64,000 bases of DNA from Paenibacillus plantarum (GTDB taxonomy: Bacteria > Bacillota > Bacilli > Paenibacillales > NBRC-103111): positions 521,107-585,106 of the forward strand of contig NZ_WHNY01000067.1 of the NCBI RefSeq assembly GCF_013141695.1. The letters run 5' to 3'. Under the pieces are notes generated by a model. The model was not told the DNA's origin, searched no databases, and saw only the letters and a program-made list of their open reading frames with translations. Each line of letters starts with the position of its first letter. Position 1 is the first letter of the stretch. Positions 43,799 through 53,083 of the stretch are shown piece after piece. The position numbers were made by a program, and so were the translations under genes.

Positions 43799-45241
43799 AT
43801 GTATCGTAATAAAAAGCTGTCTGTCTTGTTGATGTTTGTTTTAGTGTTTACAGTAGTAATCGCAGGATGTAGTAGCAAGGATAAGAGCACCAGCAGCTCT
43901 CCAGAGGTTTCAGCGAATACAAAGCCTAATGCAAGTCCCGAGAATGGATTATCCAAAGACGAAAAAGTCAAGATCAAAATTGCAATTGATGAAAACGGTT
44001 ACGGAAGAGCATGGGTTGATAACGCGATCAAAATTTTTACTACGAAATATCCGAATGTTAGCTTTGAGACAACTGCTTCTCCAAAAATAGGGGAGATGGT
44101 CAATACCAAAATCGCTGCAAATAACGACACCGATATGTTTGACATATTTCCTGGAACCGCCAACGTTACAACCATCATGAAACTTGGAAAGGTTGAAGCT
44201 ATCGATGATTTGTGGGAACGCGAGCTTAGCGATGCACCTGGTAAGAAGTTAAAAGATATCCTAGCAGATGGGGTTTATGATAACCATGCGAGATATGATG
44301 GCAAAACCTACAATATTCCAGTAGGTGGTTATACTGCAGGTTTATTCTTTGATACTGTATTATTTGATAAAAATGGTTGGAACAAGTCCCCGCAAACATG
44401 GGATGAATTTGTAAAACTGCTAGCGGATATTAAAGCAACAGGTCTAGCGCCGATCACTTATGCAGGTGTGTATCCGGATTATCTTTACAGTTTTGGTCTG
44501 GGTGTGAAGCCATTTGAAATTGCCGAAAATAACGGAACCCTTGATGCATTTATCAAAAATTTCCGTAATGATCAGCTCCCTAAGTATGCATCTCCTGAAA
44601 ACATTGAAATGTGGCAGAAAATTTATGGATTAGGTCAGAAAGGCTATTTTGCACCCGGATTAGCAGCGATGAACCATACCCAATCCCAGATGATGATGCT
44701 TCAACATAAAGCGGCGCTTGTACCAACAGGGGACTGGATTCAGAACGAAATGAAAACCGCAATACCGGAAGGCTTCAAATGGGGCTTTATGACGATTCCC
44801 TTCGGTAATGATCCCAAACAAACCAAATGGATTGCTAATGATGCAGGATCAGGTGGGATGTTAATTTGGGCGAATAAACCTGAATTGACTAAAAAATGGG
44901 CAAAGGAGTTCTTGCTTTCACTAACAACACTTGAAGTTCAAACATTTAATGCGGAAAATGCAGGAATCTTTCCGGTTCGTAAAGATTTCACCCAGGATGC
45001 AGCGCGTATGGCCAAGGTACAAGATGCGCCAAGAGCAGTGCTTGATTATATTGCAAAAAACAAGACAAGATTCGAATCTATGAGGATACTTAATAGAGTC
45101 GATGATCCAGCTGCAGTAAGCGCAAAAAAAATATTCACAGAGGCCGTGAATCAAATTGCTCTTGGTAATCAGGATCCAGTTCCGATTCTTGAAAAAGCCG
45201 ATAAAAAATTTAAAGAAGCGATTGACGCACAGAAAAAGTAA
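43799..45241 (+). CDS. Sugar ABC transporter substrate-binding lipoprotein
   Basis: 480 residues. Lipoprotein signal ends VIAGC (Cys23), followed by a Ser/Thr-rich linker. The body is a family 1 sugar-binding protein (VNTKIAANNDTDMFDIFPG, YDGKTYNIPVGGYTAGLFFD, PQTWDEFVKLL). ATG after ACAGGAGGGAT. It is first in an operon with two permeases and RidA. No ATPase gene is present. Confidence 0.93.
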   Translation: MYRNKKLSVLLMFVLVFTVVIAGCSSKDKSTSSSPEVSANTKPNASPENGLSKDEKVKIKIAIDENGYGRAWVDNAIKIFTTKYPNVSFETTASPKIGEMVNTKIAANNDTDMFDIFPGTANVTTIMKLGKVEAIDDLWERELSDAPGKKLKDILADGVYDNHARYDGKTYNIPVGGYTAGLFFDTVLFDKNGWNKSPQTWDEFVKLLADIKATGLAPITYAGVYPDYLYSFGLGVKPFEIAENNGTLDAFIKNFRNDQLPKYASPENIEMWQKIYGLGQKGYFAPGLAAMNHTQSQMMMLQHKAALVPTGDWIQNEMKTAIPEGFKWGFMTIPFGNDPKQTKWIANDAGSGGMLIWANKPELTKKWAKEFLLSLTTLEVQTFNAENAGIFPVRKDFTQDAARMAKVQDAPRAVLDYIAKNKTRFESMRILNRVDDPAAVSAKKIFTEAVNQIALGNQDPVPILEKADKKFKEAIDAQKK

Positions 45242-45263
45242 GGCTGCTTAACAATAGATCGAT

Positions 45264-45297
45264 AAGCAAATGGGCGGGCAGTCCCTCCCATTTGCTT
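45264..45297 (+). promoter_or_regulatory. Intra-operon hairpin after the binding-protein gene
   Basis: A perfect 11-bp stem AAGCAAATGGG / CCCATTTGCTT with a 12-base loop lies between the binding-protein and permease genes. Such hairpins protect the 5' part of the mRNA and raise binding-protein levels over permease. Confidence 0.7.
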
Positions 45298-45318
45298 TAT
45301 AGTAAGGAAGGTGGACTC

Positions 45319-46275
45319 ATGGTAACTAAAGGGGCAAGCCCAAGCGGGAATTCACAATTAACAGCTCCATCGAAAAGTGGGATAAAGGGTCTGGAAAGGC
45401 AAAAATGGTTGTTTGTATTACTTGCTATAGGGCCAAGTTACGTCGGATATTTATTATTTACCCTTTACCCAAATATCATGTCGGTCTATTATTCATTTCT
45501 AAAGTGGGATGGTTTATCAAAGCCGAAATTTATTTGGTTTGACAATTTTATTACAATGTTTCAAGATTATTTCTTCTGGCGCGCCTTGTATCATAACCTG
45601 CTGTTAATGATCACTATACCACCACTAATCATCATTATTTCCTTGGTGCTTTCTTATTTACTGATCAACAAAAGCTTTCGTGAGGCTCCAATGTACAAAA
45701 TAATTTTCTTCTTTCCCAATGTACTTTCAATCGTTGTGATCACGTTATTATGGGTTTATATTTACGATGGTAGCAATGGATTATTAAACGGATTATTAAA
45801 AATTTTTGGATATGATAACAATAGTTATTACTGGTTATCAAATCCAAAAACTTCCATTTGGCTACTAGTTCCACCTACGATATGGGGTGCTATGGGTTTT
45901 TACATCGTTATATTCATCAATGCGATGAAAGGGATTCCAAAAACCATGTATGAAGCGGCTATTCTTGATGGCGCCAGCCATCTAACTCGGCTTATCTCAA
46001 TTACAATGCCGTTGATTAGCCCGATTATTAAAATTAGTTTCTTATTTTTGTTTCTAGGTACTTTTAAAGGGTTTGAAATGATACTAATTATGACGAATGG
46101 AGGACCTGCTGGGTCTACAGAGGTTATAGGGTTATATATGTTTACTCAGGCCTTTAGCATAAGTGGACGAAATTATGGATATGCATCGGCTATTGGATTG
46201 TTTATATTTGTTCTACTTGTACTAGGAAAAGTATTGATTGACAAATTTATACCGAATACAGATGTAGAGTACTAG
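45319..46275 (+). CDS. Sugar ABC transporter permease (MalF type)
   Basis: 318 residues, six membrane helices, with the EAA motif MYEAAILDGASHLTRLISITMP near residue 211. The ATG nine bases after AGGAAGGTGG is preferred to a frame start in the intra-operon hairpin. It pairs with the next permease. Confidence 0.93.
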   Translation: MVTKGASPSGNSQLTAPSKSGIKGLERQKWLFVLLAIGPSYVGYLLFTLYPNIMSVYYSFLKWDGLSKPKFIWFDNFITMFQDYFFWRALYHNLLLMITIPPLIIIISLVLSYLLINKSFREAPMYKIIFFFPNVLSIVVITLLWVYIYDGSNGLLNGLLKIFGYDNNSYYWLSNPKTSIWLLVPPTIWGAMGFYIVIFINAMKGIPKTMYEAAILDGASHLTRLISITMPLISPIIKISFLFLFLGTFKGFEMILIMTNGGPAGSTEVIGLYMFTQAFSISGRNYGYASAIGLFIFVLLVLGKVLIDKFIPNTDVEY

Positions 46276-46306
46276 GCGTCAAGTTGTTTACAAGTGGGAG
46301 GATTTT

Positions 46307-47146
46307 ATGGGCTTGAAAATGAAAACTGTAATAGACGTTTTCTGGAGGGGTATTCTAGTAATTTGGTCGCTTTCTATTATTCTGCCACTTTTTTGGATCG
46401 TTTATGAGTCCTTAAAAACAAATCAAGAATTTTTTCAAAATATATGGTCATTTCCCGAAAAATTGCAATGGCATAATTATAGGCAAGCATGGGTCTCTAT
46501 GGACTTCAATCGGGTCATCTTAAATACGCTATATTATGTAGGAACTAGTCTTATTATTGGAACTTTTCTAACCGTACTCAATGCTTATGCTTTAACACGA
46601 GTTGAGTTTAAAGGAAGAAAATTTCTCTGGGCAACCATTTTAATATCTCTGTTTCTCCCGGGCATCAATGCGCTTGTGCCACAGTATGTTCTCATGCGCG
46701 AATTGCATCTAACGAATAGCTTAACAGGGCTTATTATTCTGGATAGCTTAGGGGAAAGTGTTTTTTTCCTCATGCTGATGAGTGGATTTATGCAATCCTT
46801 ACCCAAAGAGCTTGAAGAAGGTGCCTTTATGGATGGCGCTTCACTGTTTCAGGTTTTTCGCAAAATTATATTACCTTTATCGATGCCAGGAATTGTAACG
46901 ATCGCTATCTTTAAGTTCATTGGCTTATACAACAATTTTCTTGCGCCTTTTATATATTTGGGCTCAGAAGAAAAATATACAATTGGTGTGAGTATGTACT
47001 TTGCCAACCAGAGAATGCAGTATAGCTCCGATTGGGTAACACTATTTGCTGGAGTTATTATTGCGATGGTTCCCCCAACCATTCTCTTTATCTTTTTTCA
47101 ACGCAAAGTAATGGAAGGTGCCACATTAGGATCAGTAAAAGGATAG
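46307..47146 (+). CDS. Sugar ABC transporter permease (MalG type)
   Basis: 279 residues, six membrane helices, with the EAA motif ELEEGAFMDGASLFQVFRKI near residue 167 and the C-terminus GATLGSVKG typical of CUT1 permeases. GTGGGAGG precedes the ATG. It is 31 bases downstream of its partner. Confidence 0.93.
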   Translation: MGLKMKTVIDVFWRGILVIWSLSIILPLFWIVYESLKTNQEFFQNIWSFPEKLQWHNYRQAWVSMDFNRVILNTLYYVGTSLIIGTFLTVLNAYALTRVEFKGRKFLWATILISLFLPGINALVPQYVLMRELHLTNSLTGLIILDSLGESVFFLMLMSGFMQSLPKELEEGAFMDGASLFQVFRKIILPLSMPGIVTIAIFKFIGLYNNFLAPFIYLGSEEKYTIGVSMYFANQRMQYSSDWVTLFAGVIIAMVPPTILFIFFQRKVMEGATLGSVKG

Positions 47147-47181
47147 GTAGGACAAATAGAGAAACTTAAAAGGAGTAATGT

Positions 47182-47556
47182 ATGAAAAACGAAATTATAA
47201 CTAATGTAAAGCAAGATCGTCCGTTTTCGTCCGGTATCGAGACAGAATCACTTGTATTTGTATCCGGTCAAGGTGGTTTAAATCCGATTACAGGAGAAGT
47301 TGTAGGTTCTGATATCGAAAGTCAGACGATTCAAACCATGGAAAATATACGATTAGTACTACTTGCTGCCGGATCAGATTTGAACGATTTAGTTAAAGTT
47401 AACGTGTACTTAACAGATCGTAAGCTCTATAGCGAATTCAATGAAGTTTTCGGGAGATATTTCCAGGTTCCATTTCCAAGCAGGACAGCCATTTACTGTG
47501 ATCTGAATTTTGATTTGCTTGTCGAAATAGATGGGATTGCTGTGAAAAAAAGATAG
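47182..47556 (+). CDS. RidA-family enamine/imine deaminase
   Basis: 124 residues, the usual RidA (YjgF/YER057c/UK114) length. Signature elements are VSGQGGLNP, NVYLTD and PSRTAIYCDL, the last with the conserved catalytic Arg. RidA proteins hydrolyse reactive enamines released by PLP enzymes. It is the last gene of the ABC operon (35 bases downstream), which hints at an amino- or keto-sugar substrate for the importer. Confidence 0.92.
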   Translation: MKNEIITNVKQDRPFSSGIETESLVFVSGQGGLNPITGEVVGSDIESQTIQTMENIRLVLLAAGSDLNDLVKVNVYLTDRKLYSEFNEVFGRYFQVPFPSRTAIYCDLNFDLLVEIDGIAVKKR

Positions 47557-47852
47557 AATATTTGCACCTAGACTGCCATAAATCGGTATCCAACTTGCCT
47601 CCTCAGATCAGAGTTCAATCTTGATTTCACTGAGAGAGGCTATTGCTTTTTCAGAAGAGGAGTTCCTGATCTTGGGTTTAACTAATTTCAACCTAGAGAC
47701 ATATCCTTCACTCGATCTATGGATTTGAACCGCACGAAACCTGAATAGCTTAGTACTGCTGTCACAGGAAGGAATATGGAAAGAAGCGCAAATATACGGT
47801 GACCGAGCAATATAAGTGGTATGTCCAATTTACGTACTGGGAGCTGAAAGTT

Positions 47853-50800
47853 ATGTTAAAAAGAAAAATAAAGCGCGTGTTTTTTTTCATAGTATGTCTT
47901 TCAATGTTAATGACTCTTTCAAACTGGAATATAACTGCTAATGCAGCAATACTAACACCATCCGTTCCGTTGAATTTTCAGAATAATATTGTTTTTGGCA
48001 GTTCAGGCACAGGGACAGCGGAAATATCTAATCCTTCAAGTGGTTACACGATGAATCCTAATTTCGCAGCTGACTTCAGCAGCTACTTTAATCAGCAATT
48101 CAATACACAGCCTCTGCCACTTGACGTTGTGACCCCAGGTTCAGTAATAGTCGGAAATAAATCTATTTCACAGAATAGCAATAGTATGGCTTTGCCACAA
48201 CAGCTATACGCCGGCACTATTTCAATTTCGAATGTCTATGGGACGATGTCCATTGGTGATCCAACAACTGTTGGGACTACAGTGCTCTATGGTGGAAGCT
48301 CATGCACCATAGGAGCGACATCAAACCTTACTATTTACGGGGATGTTGTATGTAATGGACCGATTACTTTTACGGGGAATATCACTGGGTTGACCATCCA
48401 CGGGAATGTAATTGCCGCAGGCAGTATCACATTTAACTCCAGTGTAGGATCGTTTACGATTGATGAAACCATGAGTGCACAGGGAAGCATTACTTTCAGA
48501 GGAAGCAATATCGCAGAGGGCGTTATTGGAGGCGACCTTATTGGGCAGGGGATTAGCTTTAATGGATTAACATCCCTTTCTGTAGCCGGTAATGTGAGCA
48601 GCACGTTGGATTTTATGCCAAGTAGCGGGAACTATACAAACTTCCTTATCGGTAAATCCTTGTATGTAACCGGTAAATCCCAATTTTCAACCTTCAATAA
48701 AGTAGTGATTCAAGGCTCATATTATGGAAAAGGTAATATCGATATGCATAACCAAATATCCTCTAACGGTCTAACCGTGGGTAAATCTATGCTATCTAAT
48801 GGCACGATCGACTTTCACGGGATAGGAGCGCCAGTGAATATAGGTAATTTTTTAGGTGCCTTAAATCAGCTTAATTTTAATTCCAATATTTCTGGTAATG
48901 TACGTGTCGGCGGCATAACAGCAGGACAAATCAACATATACAATAATTTTGCCCCAGCTAATATATTTATCAATTATAATCCACCAACAACAATACCAAG
49001 CCCATCGTCAAAGATAGTGAAATCGGGAATAGCTAATGCAGATATTATCATTAGCCCTTCTGCTGATAAACTGGAAGTCCTTGCTTCATCTGAACTGCAA
49101 GATACGATTAAGATGATTAGTGGTGCTGATCTGCCGATTGTAGTCGGGGATATCAGTAGTAAGGTCAGTGTAGAGCTACAGCAGAAAGAATTGAATATAA
49201 AGAATAGCGGCAAATATCCCGTACAGTTCCAACTTCTTAATAACACAAATACTTCAGCAAGCGTGGATTTAGTAAATAACAATAATGGTCCTATTACGTT
49301 TGGAGACACACGTGGAATTGAGATTTTGGCAGGACAGAGTAGAACAGTAAGCAGTCTTGTGTATGTCTCACAAGCAACCCAGGACGGAACTTACACGATG
49401 CCAATCCAGGTCGAAGTGGATGGCCTACAGACAAGTTCATTGAACTTGACAGTCAATCTCAATCGTAATCTGCTCTACAATGGCGGGATGGAAATCCAGA
49501 ATCCAAGTAGCGCCACGTTACCGAATGGTTGGTACATTCCACCTGGGTTTGCCGTATTGGACAAAGAAGTTAAGCATAGCGGCAACCATTCGCTGCGAAT
49601 TGATATGGGTACACGCCCATATGGCAGCGTAAGAACAGATCGGACGGATCTCAAATTGGTTCCGGGCAAGGACTATACAATGATAGCTTGGGTAAAGGGA
49701 ACGGCTGCAGGACAAAGTGTATCGATGCAAATTTTCGAGATGCGGCTTGCTGGCGGGGGGACGGTTGCCAAGACACAGTCCTTTAAAGTAGATGATACAT
49801 GGCAACGAATTGAGATGAAATTTACACCTGCTATTGATAGTGTCTCTGATTATAATTGGGCATACTTTTTTGTCGCGCCCCCTACAAATACGCTATGGAT
49901 TGATGACGTTACGCTGGTCGAGGTTGAGCCAGTGAGCGTACAACTGCAGCAGAGTGAACTGAACGTAACGAAAAGTGGAACGTATCCAGTTCAATTCCAG
50001 CTTGCCAATTCAAGTGATACTCCAGTCACATTGGATTTAGCCCAAATGGATAACAGCGTTATGACGTTGTCTTCCATAACTAGAATTGAACTTGGGGCTC
50101 ATCAGAGTAAAAATATGGACAGCATGTTGTTTGTTCCGACGACAGTCACAGATGGCACCTACACAGTTATGGTAGATGTTAAATTGGATGGGCAACCTTT
50201 ATCTCAAATGACCTTAACTGTAAATATGAACCGTAATTTGCTCTACAATGGTGGAATGGAAACCCAGAATCCGAGTAATGCGACTCTACCGAATGGTTGG
50301 TACATTCCTCCTGGTTTTGCCGTATTGGATAATGCAGTTAAGCATAATGGCAATAGTTCATTGCGAATAGATATGGGTACACGCCCATATGGCAGCATAA
50401 GAACAGACCGAACAGATCTTAAAATGGTTCCGGGCAAGGACTATACAATGACAGCCTGGGTGAAGGGACTGGCTGCTGGACAAAAAGTATCGATGCAGAT
50501 TTACGAGATGCGGCTTGCTGGCGGGGGAACAGTTGTCAAGTCACAGTCCTTTAATGTAGACGACAGATGGCAACGGATTGAGATGACATATACACCTGCT
50601 ATTAACAGTGTTTCTGATTATAACTGGACCTACTTTTTTGTCGCTCCCCCCACAAATACACTTTGGATTGACGATGTCCAGGTGAGTGAAGTTGAAGTCG
50701 CACCAGTGAATGTAGCATTGCAGCAGGTTGATCATGAGAACATTTTAGATTCTGATTCGCTTGTACACCCGGAAGAGGTCAAGATACTGAGCTTGACTCC

Positions 50801-52976
50801 TGACGATAACGACCGTATTCAAATCATTCTAGGAACAGCCGCATCCTATCCACAACTCATGGAAAGCTATGCAACTGACCTGGATTTCCTCAAAGATTCG
50901 GATGGATTTGCGATTAGAAAAGCTGGAAATAAGATATATATTTTAGGGGCTGAGCCCAAGGGCGTTTTAAATGGTGTCTATGATTTTCTGGAGAAAAATG
51001 CCGATATATTCTGGACGAGGTCCACGGAATTAGGAACACTCTATGAACCGAAATCTACGATAGAGGTGACCGAAGTTAATTACCGGGAAAAATCACCTTT
51101 TGCCGTACGCGGATGGCATCTTACGGGTACCGGTGAAAATGGCGATATTCATTCCGATTTAGAGACGGAGAAATTGATGGCGCGCAACAAATTAAATGCC
51201 AAATTTGCCGAAACAAGTAACATGCAGTTATGGCAAAGGTATGAAAACACAGGGCTCAGAGCTGTTAATCTTGGTCACAATCTGGGATTCTGGTTGCCGA
51301 ATGCACTGTATTTCGCTGATCATCCTGAATATTACAGTACCGATCTGAGTGGGAATCCAGTGCCTGTTGCGAATGATACGCAAATTAATTTTTATAATGA
51401 AGATGTGCCTGTCATTATCGCTGGGAGAGTAAAGGAATTTCTGAAAACTCAGTCGATTGAATATGTGGGCATAGGAATCAATGATACACATAACTTCAAT
51501 ATGGGTAATTTAAGCTCACAGCCGTTTGAGACGGTAGACGGTATTATCGTTCAACCAGAAGATCCGGCTTACAAATCCACTGTATTTTTTACATTCCTGA
51601 ATAAAGTGGCAGCACAAGTGAAAGTAAGTAATCCTGGCGTGAAAATTGTCACATATGCCTATTTTTTTACAGATGTGCCTCCAAAGGTGGAGCTTGAGGA
51701 TAACATTGTCATTGTCATGGCACCAGCGAATGAAGATGGACGTACGCCATTAAATTCGAACGACATCAATAATCCGAATTATGGTTACAAGCTTAAACTG
51801 GAAGAATGGACGACGAAAACCAAAAATATAGTGATGTACAATTATTATGGTTGCTGTTATACGCATGCCTATGAGAGACCGATGGCTGAGAAGGTTCAGG
51901 CAGATATGAAATACTATAGAGAATTAGGTATTATGGGCGTAATTCCTGAAGGTTCAGTCGATTATGGTATCGTAGATACGCTTGGAATGAATAGATTCAA
52001 AGGTGTCGCACCATCATGGGGGGTTAACGCACTGCAGTTTTGGTTATATCATAAGTTGTTTTGGAATCCAGATGCCGACTTGGAGAAGCTGACGAACGAA
52101 TTTATGACAAAGGCTTATGGTAATGCAGCAATTCCAATGAAAAAGTACTATGATCTAATCAAGCAAGGCTGGAATCATGATCAACAGGTAATTAACTTCT
52201 ATTCCGGTGAGAGTCAATTAATAGGGAACTATATTATGAAAGCGGGCATTAAGGATGCTGCACAAAGCGCTCTGAATGAAGCATGGCTACTTGCTAATGA
52301 GATGGAAAGGGGACGAATTGAACCGATTAAAAAGACTTTTGAAGTGATGACCTATTTAATTGGAGATCGTCCAGTGCTATCAGCGAATGCAGTCAAAACG
52401 ACAGCAAGTAAAGCAGAAATCCTACAAACTCTCGATTTTAGCAAGGGACCTTGGACAAATGCTGAGCCGTTTAATGACTTTAAGGTGATGAAAACCATGG
52501 AACAAGTGTCAGCGGAAACGAAGGTACATTTACTGTGGGACGACGAGAACCTGTACGTTGGCTATGAGAATTATGATAGTGATTTATCGAAAATGATTGT
52601 AAGTGACAGTGCACCTGGCTCTTGGTGGAGCAGTGGTGCGGATGATTCTGTGGAAACCTACATCACAGGGGATATTCAAGGAGATTATTACGCTTTCTTT
52701 ACTAATCCAAAATCTGTTCAGTTTGCTTATAAGAAAGGCGTGATTCCTTCACCTGGGACATTATTTGAAACGAATGCCAATATTGGAACAGATCGTTGGA
52801 ACAGTATTCAAGTGATACCATTCTCCAGTATAGGTGTAGATATTAATGAAACAGATACATTAATGGGTTTCTTCTTTAGAAATTATCATGGAACAAAAGG
52901 TTTGTATGGCTGGGGAGGCGGTTCCGTCTGGAACTCATCTGATTTTGGCCCGATTCATCTTATCACGAAGAACTAG
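47853..52976 (+). CDS. Giant secreted DUF4838 (alpha-glucuronidase-like) protein with split N-domain
   Basis: 1707 residues. Signal peptide to about residue 30. Residues 35-370 are Gly/Asn-rich, beta-helix-like and bactofilin-like (TIHGNVIAAGSITFNS, VIGGDLIGQGISFNG). Residues 392-437 are the first half of a GH67/DUF4838 N-domain (ADIIISPSADKLEVLASSELQ). Two near-identical 256-residue modules follow (438-693, 694-949), each an Ig-like part plus a CBM-like part (LLYNGGMETQNPSNATLPNGW). The N-domain then resumes (IQIILGTAASYPQL, GVLNGVYDFLEKNADIFW), followed by the TIM-barrel DUF4838 core (1075-1515, YNYYGCCYTHAYE) and a CBM9-like C-terminus (1520-1707). The start is the ATG after GGGAGCTGAA; 18 upstream codons are unlikely. 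Probable extracellular glycoside hydrolase on uronic-acid-containing glycan. Confidence 0.8.
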   Translation: MLKRKIKRVFFFIVCLSMLMTLSNWNITANAAILTPSVPLNFQNNIVFGSSGTGTAEISNPSSGYTMNPNFAADFSSYFNQQFNTQPLPLDVVTPGSVIVGNKSISQNSNSMALPQQLYAGTISISNVYGTMSIGDPTTVGTTVLYGGSSCTIGATSNLTIYGDVVCNGPITFTGNITGLTIHGNVIAAGSITFNSSVGSFTIDETMSAQGSITFRGSNIAEGVIGGDLIGQGISFNGLTSLSVAGNVSSTLDFMPSSGNYTNFLIGKSLYVTGKSQFSTFNKVVIQGSYYGKGNIDMHNQISSNGLTVGKSMLSNGTIDFHGIGAPVNIGNFLGALNQLNFNSNISGNVRVGGITAGQINIYNNFAPANIFINYNPPTTIPSPSSKIVKSGIANADIIISPSADKLEVLASSELQDTIKMISGADLPIVVGDISSKVSVELQQKELNIKNSGKYPVQFQLLNNTNTSASVDLVNNNNGPITFGDTRGIEILAGQSRTVSSLVYVSQATQDGTYTMPIQVEVDGLQTSSLNLTVNLNRNLLYNGGMEIQNPSSATLPNGWYIPPGFAVLDKEVKHSGNHSLRIDMGTRPYGSVRTDRTDLKLVPGKDYTMIAWVKGTAAGQSVSMQIFEMRLAGGGTVAKTQSFKVDDTWQRIEMKFTPAIDSVSDYNWAYFFVAPPTNTLWIDDVTLVEVEPVSVQLQQSELNVTKSGTYPVQFQLANSSDTPVTLDLAQMDNSVMTLSSITRIELGAHQSKNMDSMLFVPTTVTDGTYTVMVDVKLDGQPLSQMTLTVNMNRNLLYNGGMETQNPSNATLPNGWYIPPGFAVLDNAVKHNGNSSLRIDMGTRPYGSIRTDRTDLKMVPGKDYTMTAWVKGLAAGQKVSMQIYEMRLAGGGTVVKSQSFNVDDRWQRIEMTYTPAINSVSDYNWTYFFVAPPTNTLWIDDVQVSEVEVAPVNVALQQVDHENILDSDSLVHPEEVKILSLTPDDNDRIQIILGTAASYPQLMESYATDLDFLKDSDGFAIRKAGNKIYILGAEPKGVLNGVYDFLEKNADIFWTRSTELGTLYEPKSTIEVTEVNYREKSPFAVRGWHLTGTGENGDIHSDLETEKLMARNKLNAKFAETSNMQLWQRYENTGLRAVNLGHNLGFWLPNALYFADHPEYYSTDLSGNPVPVANDTQINFYNEDVPVIIAGRVKEFLKTQSIEYVGIGINDTHNFNMGNLSSQPFETVDGIIVQPEDPAYKSTVFFTFLNKVAAQVKVSNPGVKIVTYAYFFTDVPPKVELEDNIVIVMAPANEDGRTPLNSNDINNPNYGYKLKLEEWTTKTKNIVMYNYYGCCYTHAYERPMAEKVQADMKYYRELGIMGVIPEGSVDYGIVDTLGMNRFKGVAPSWGVNALQFWLYHKLFWNPDADLEKLTNEFMTKAYGNAAIPMKKYYDLIKQGWNHDQQVINFYSGESQLIGNYIMKAGIKDAAQSALNEAWLLANEMERGRIEPIKKTFEVMTYLIGDRPVLSANAVKTTASKAEILQTLDFSKGPWTNAEPFNDFKVMKTMEQVSAETKVHLLWDDENLYVGYENYDSDLSKMIVSDSAPGSWWSSGADDSVETYITGDIQGDYYAFFTNPKSVQFAYKKGVIPSPGTLFETNANIGTDRWNSIQVIPFSSIGVDINETDTLMGFFFRNYHGTKGLYGWGGGSVWNSSDFGPIHLITKN
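49164..50699 (+). repeat. Tandem 768-bp direct repeat inside the DUF4838 gene
   Basis: Unit 1 is 49164-49931 and unit 2 is 49932-50699, in frame and of equal length (256 codons). The CBM-like parts are nearly identical at protein level, while the Ig-like parts have diverged more, suggesting partial gene conversion or recent duplication. Confidence 0.85.
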
Positions 52977-53013
52977 CTTGCTTTGAAGAAAGTAGAAAAT
53001 ATTTGTACAGGAA

Positions 53014-53052
53014 AGCCGCTCCATACTTAATGAGGTGGGGCGGCTCTTTTAT
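53014..53052 (+). terminator. Terminator between the DUF4838 and beta-helix genes
   Basis: Stem AGCCGCTCC / GGGGCGGCT followed by CTTTTATAAT. The TATAAT in the 3' flank may also act as the -10 of the next gene. Confidence 0.65.
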
Positions 53053-53083
53053 AATAGATGAAACATCAAAGGAGGCCAAGGGA

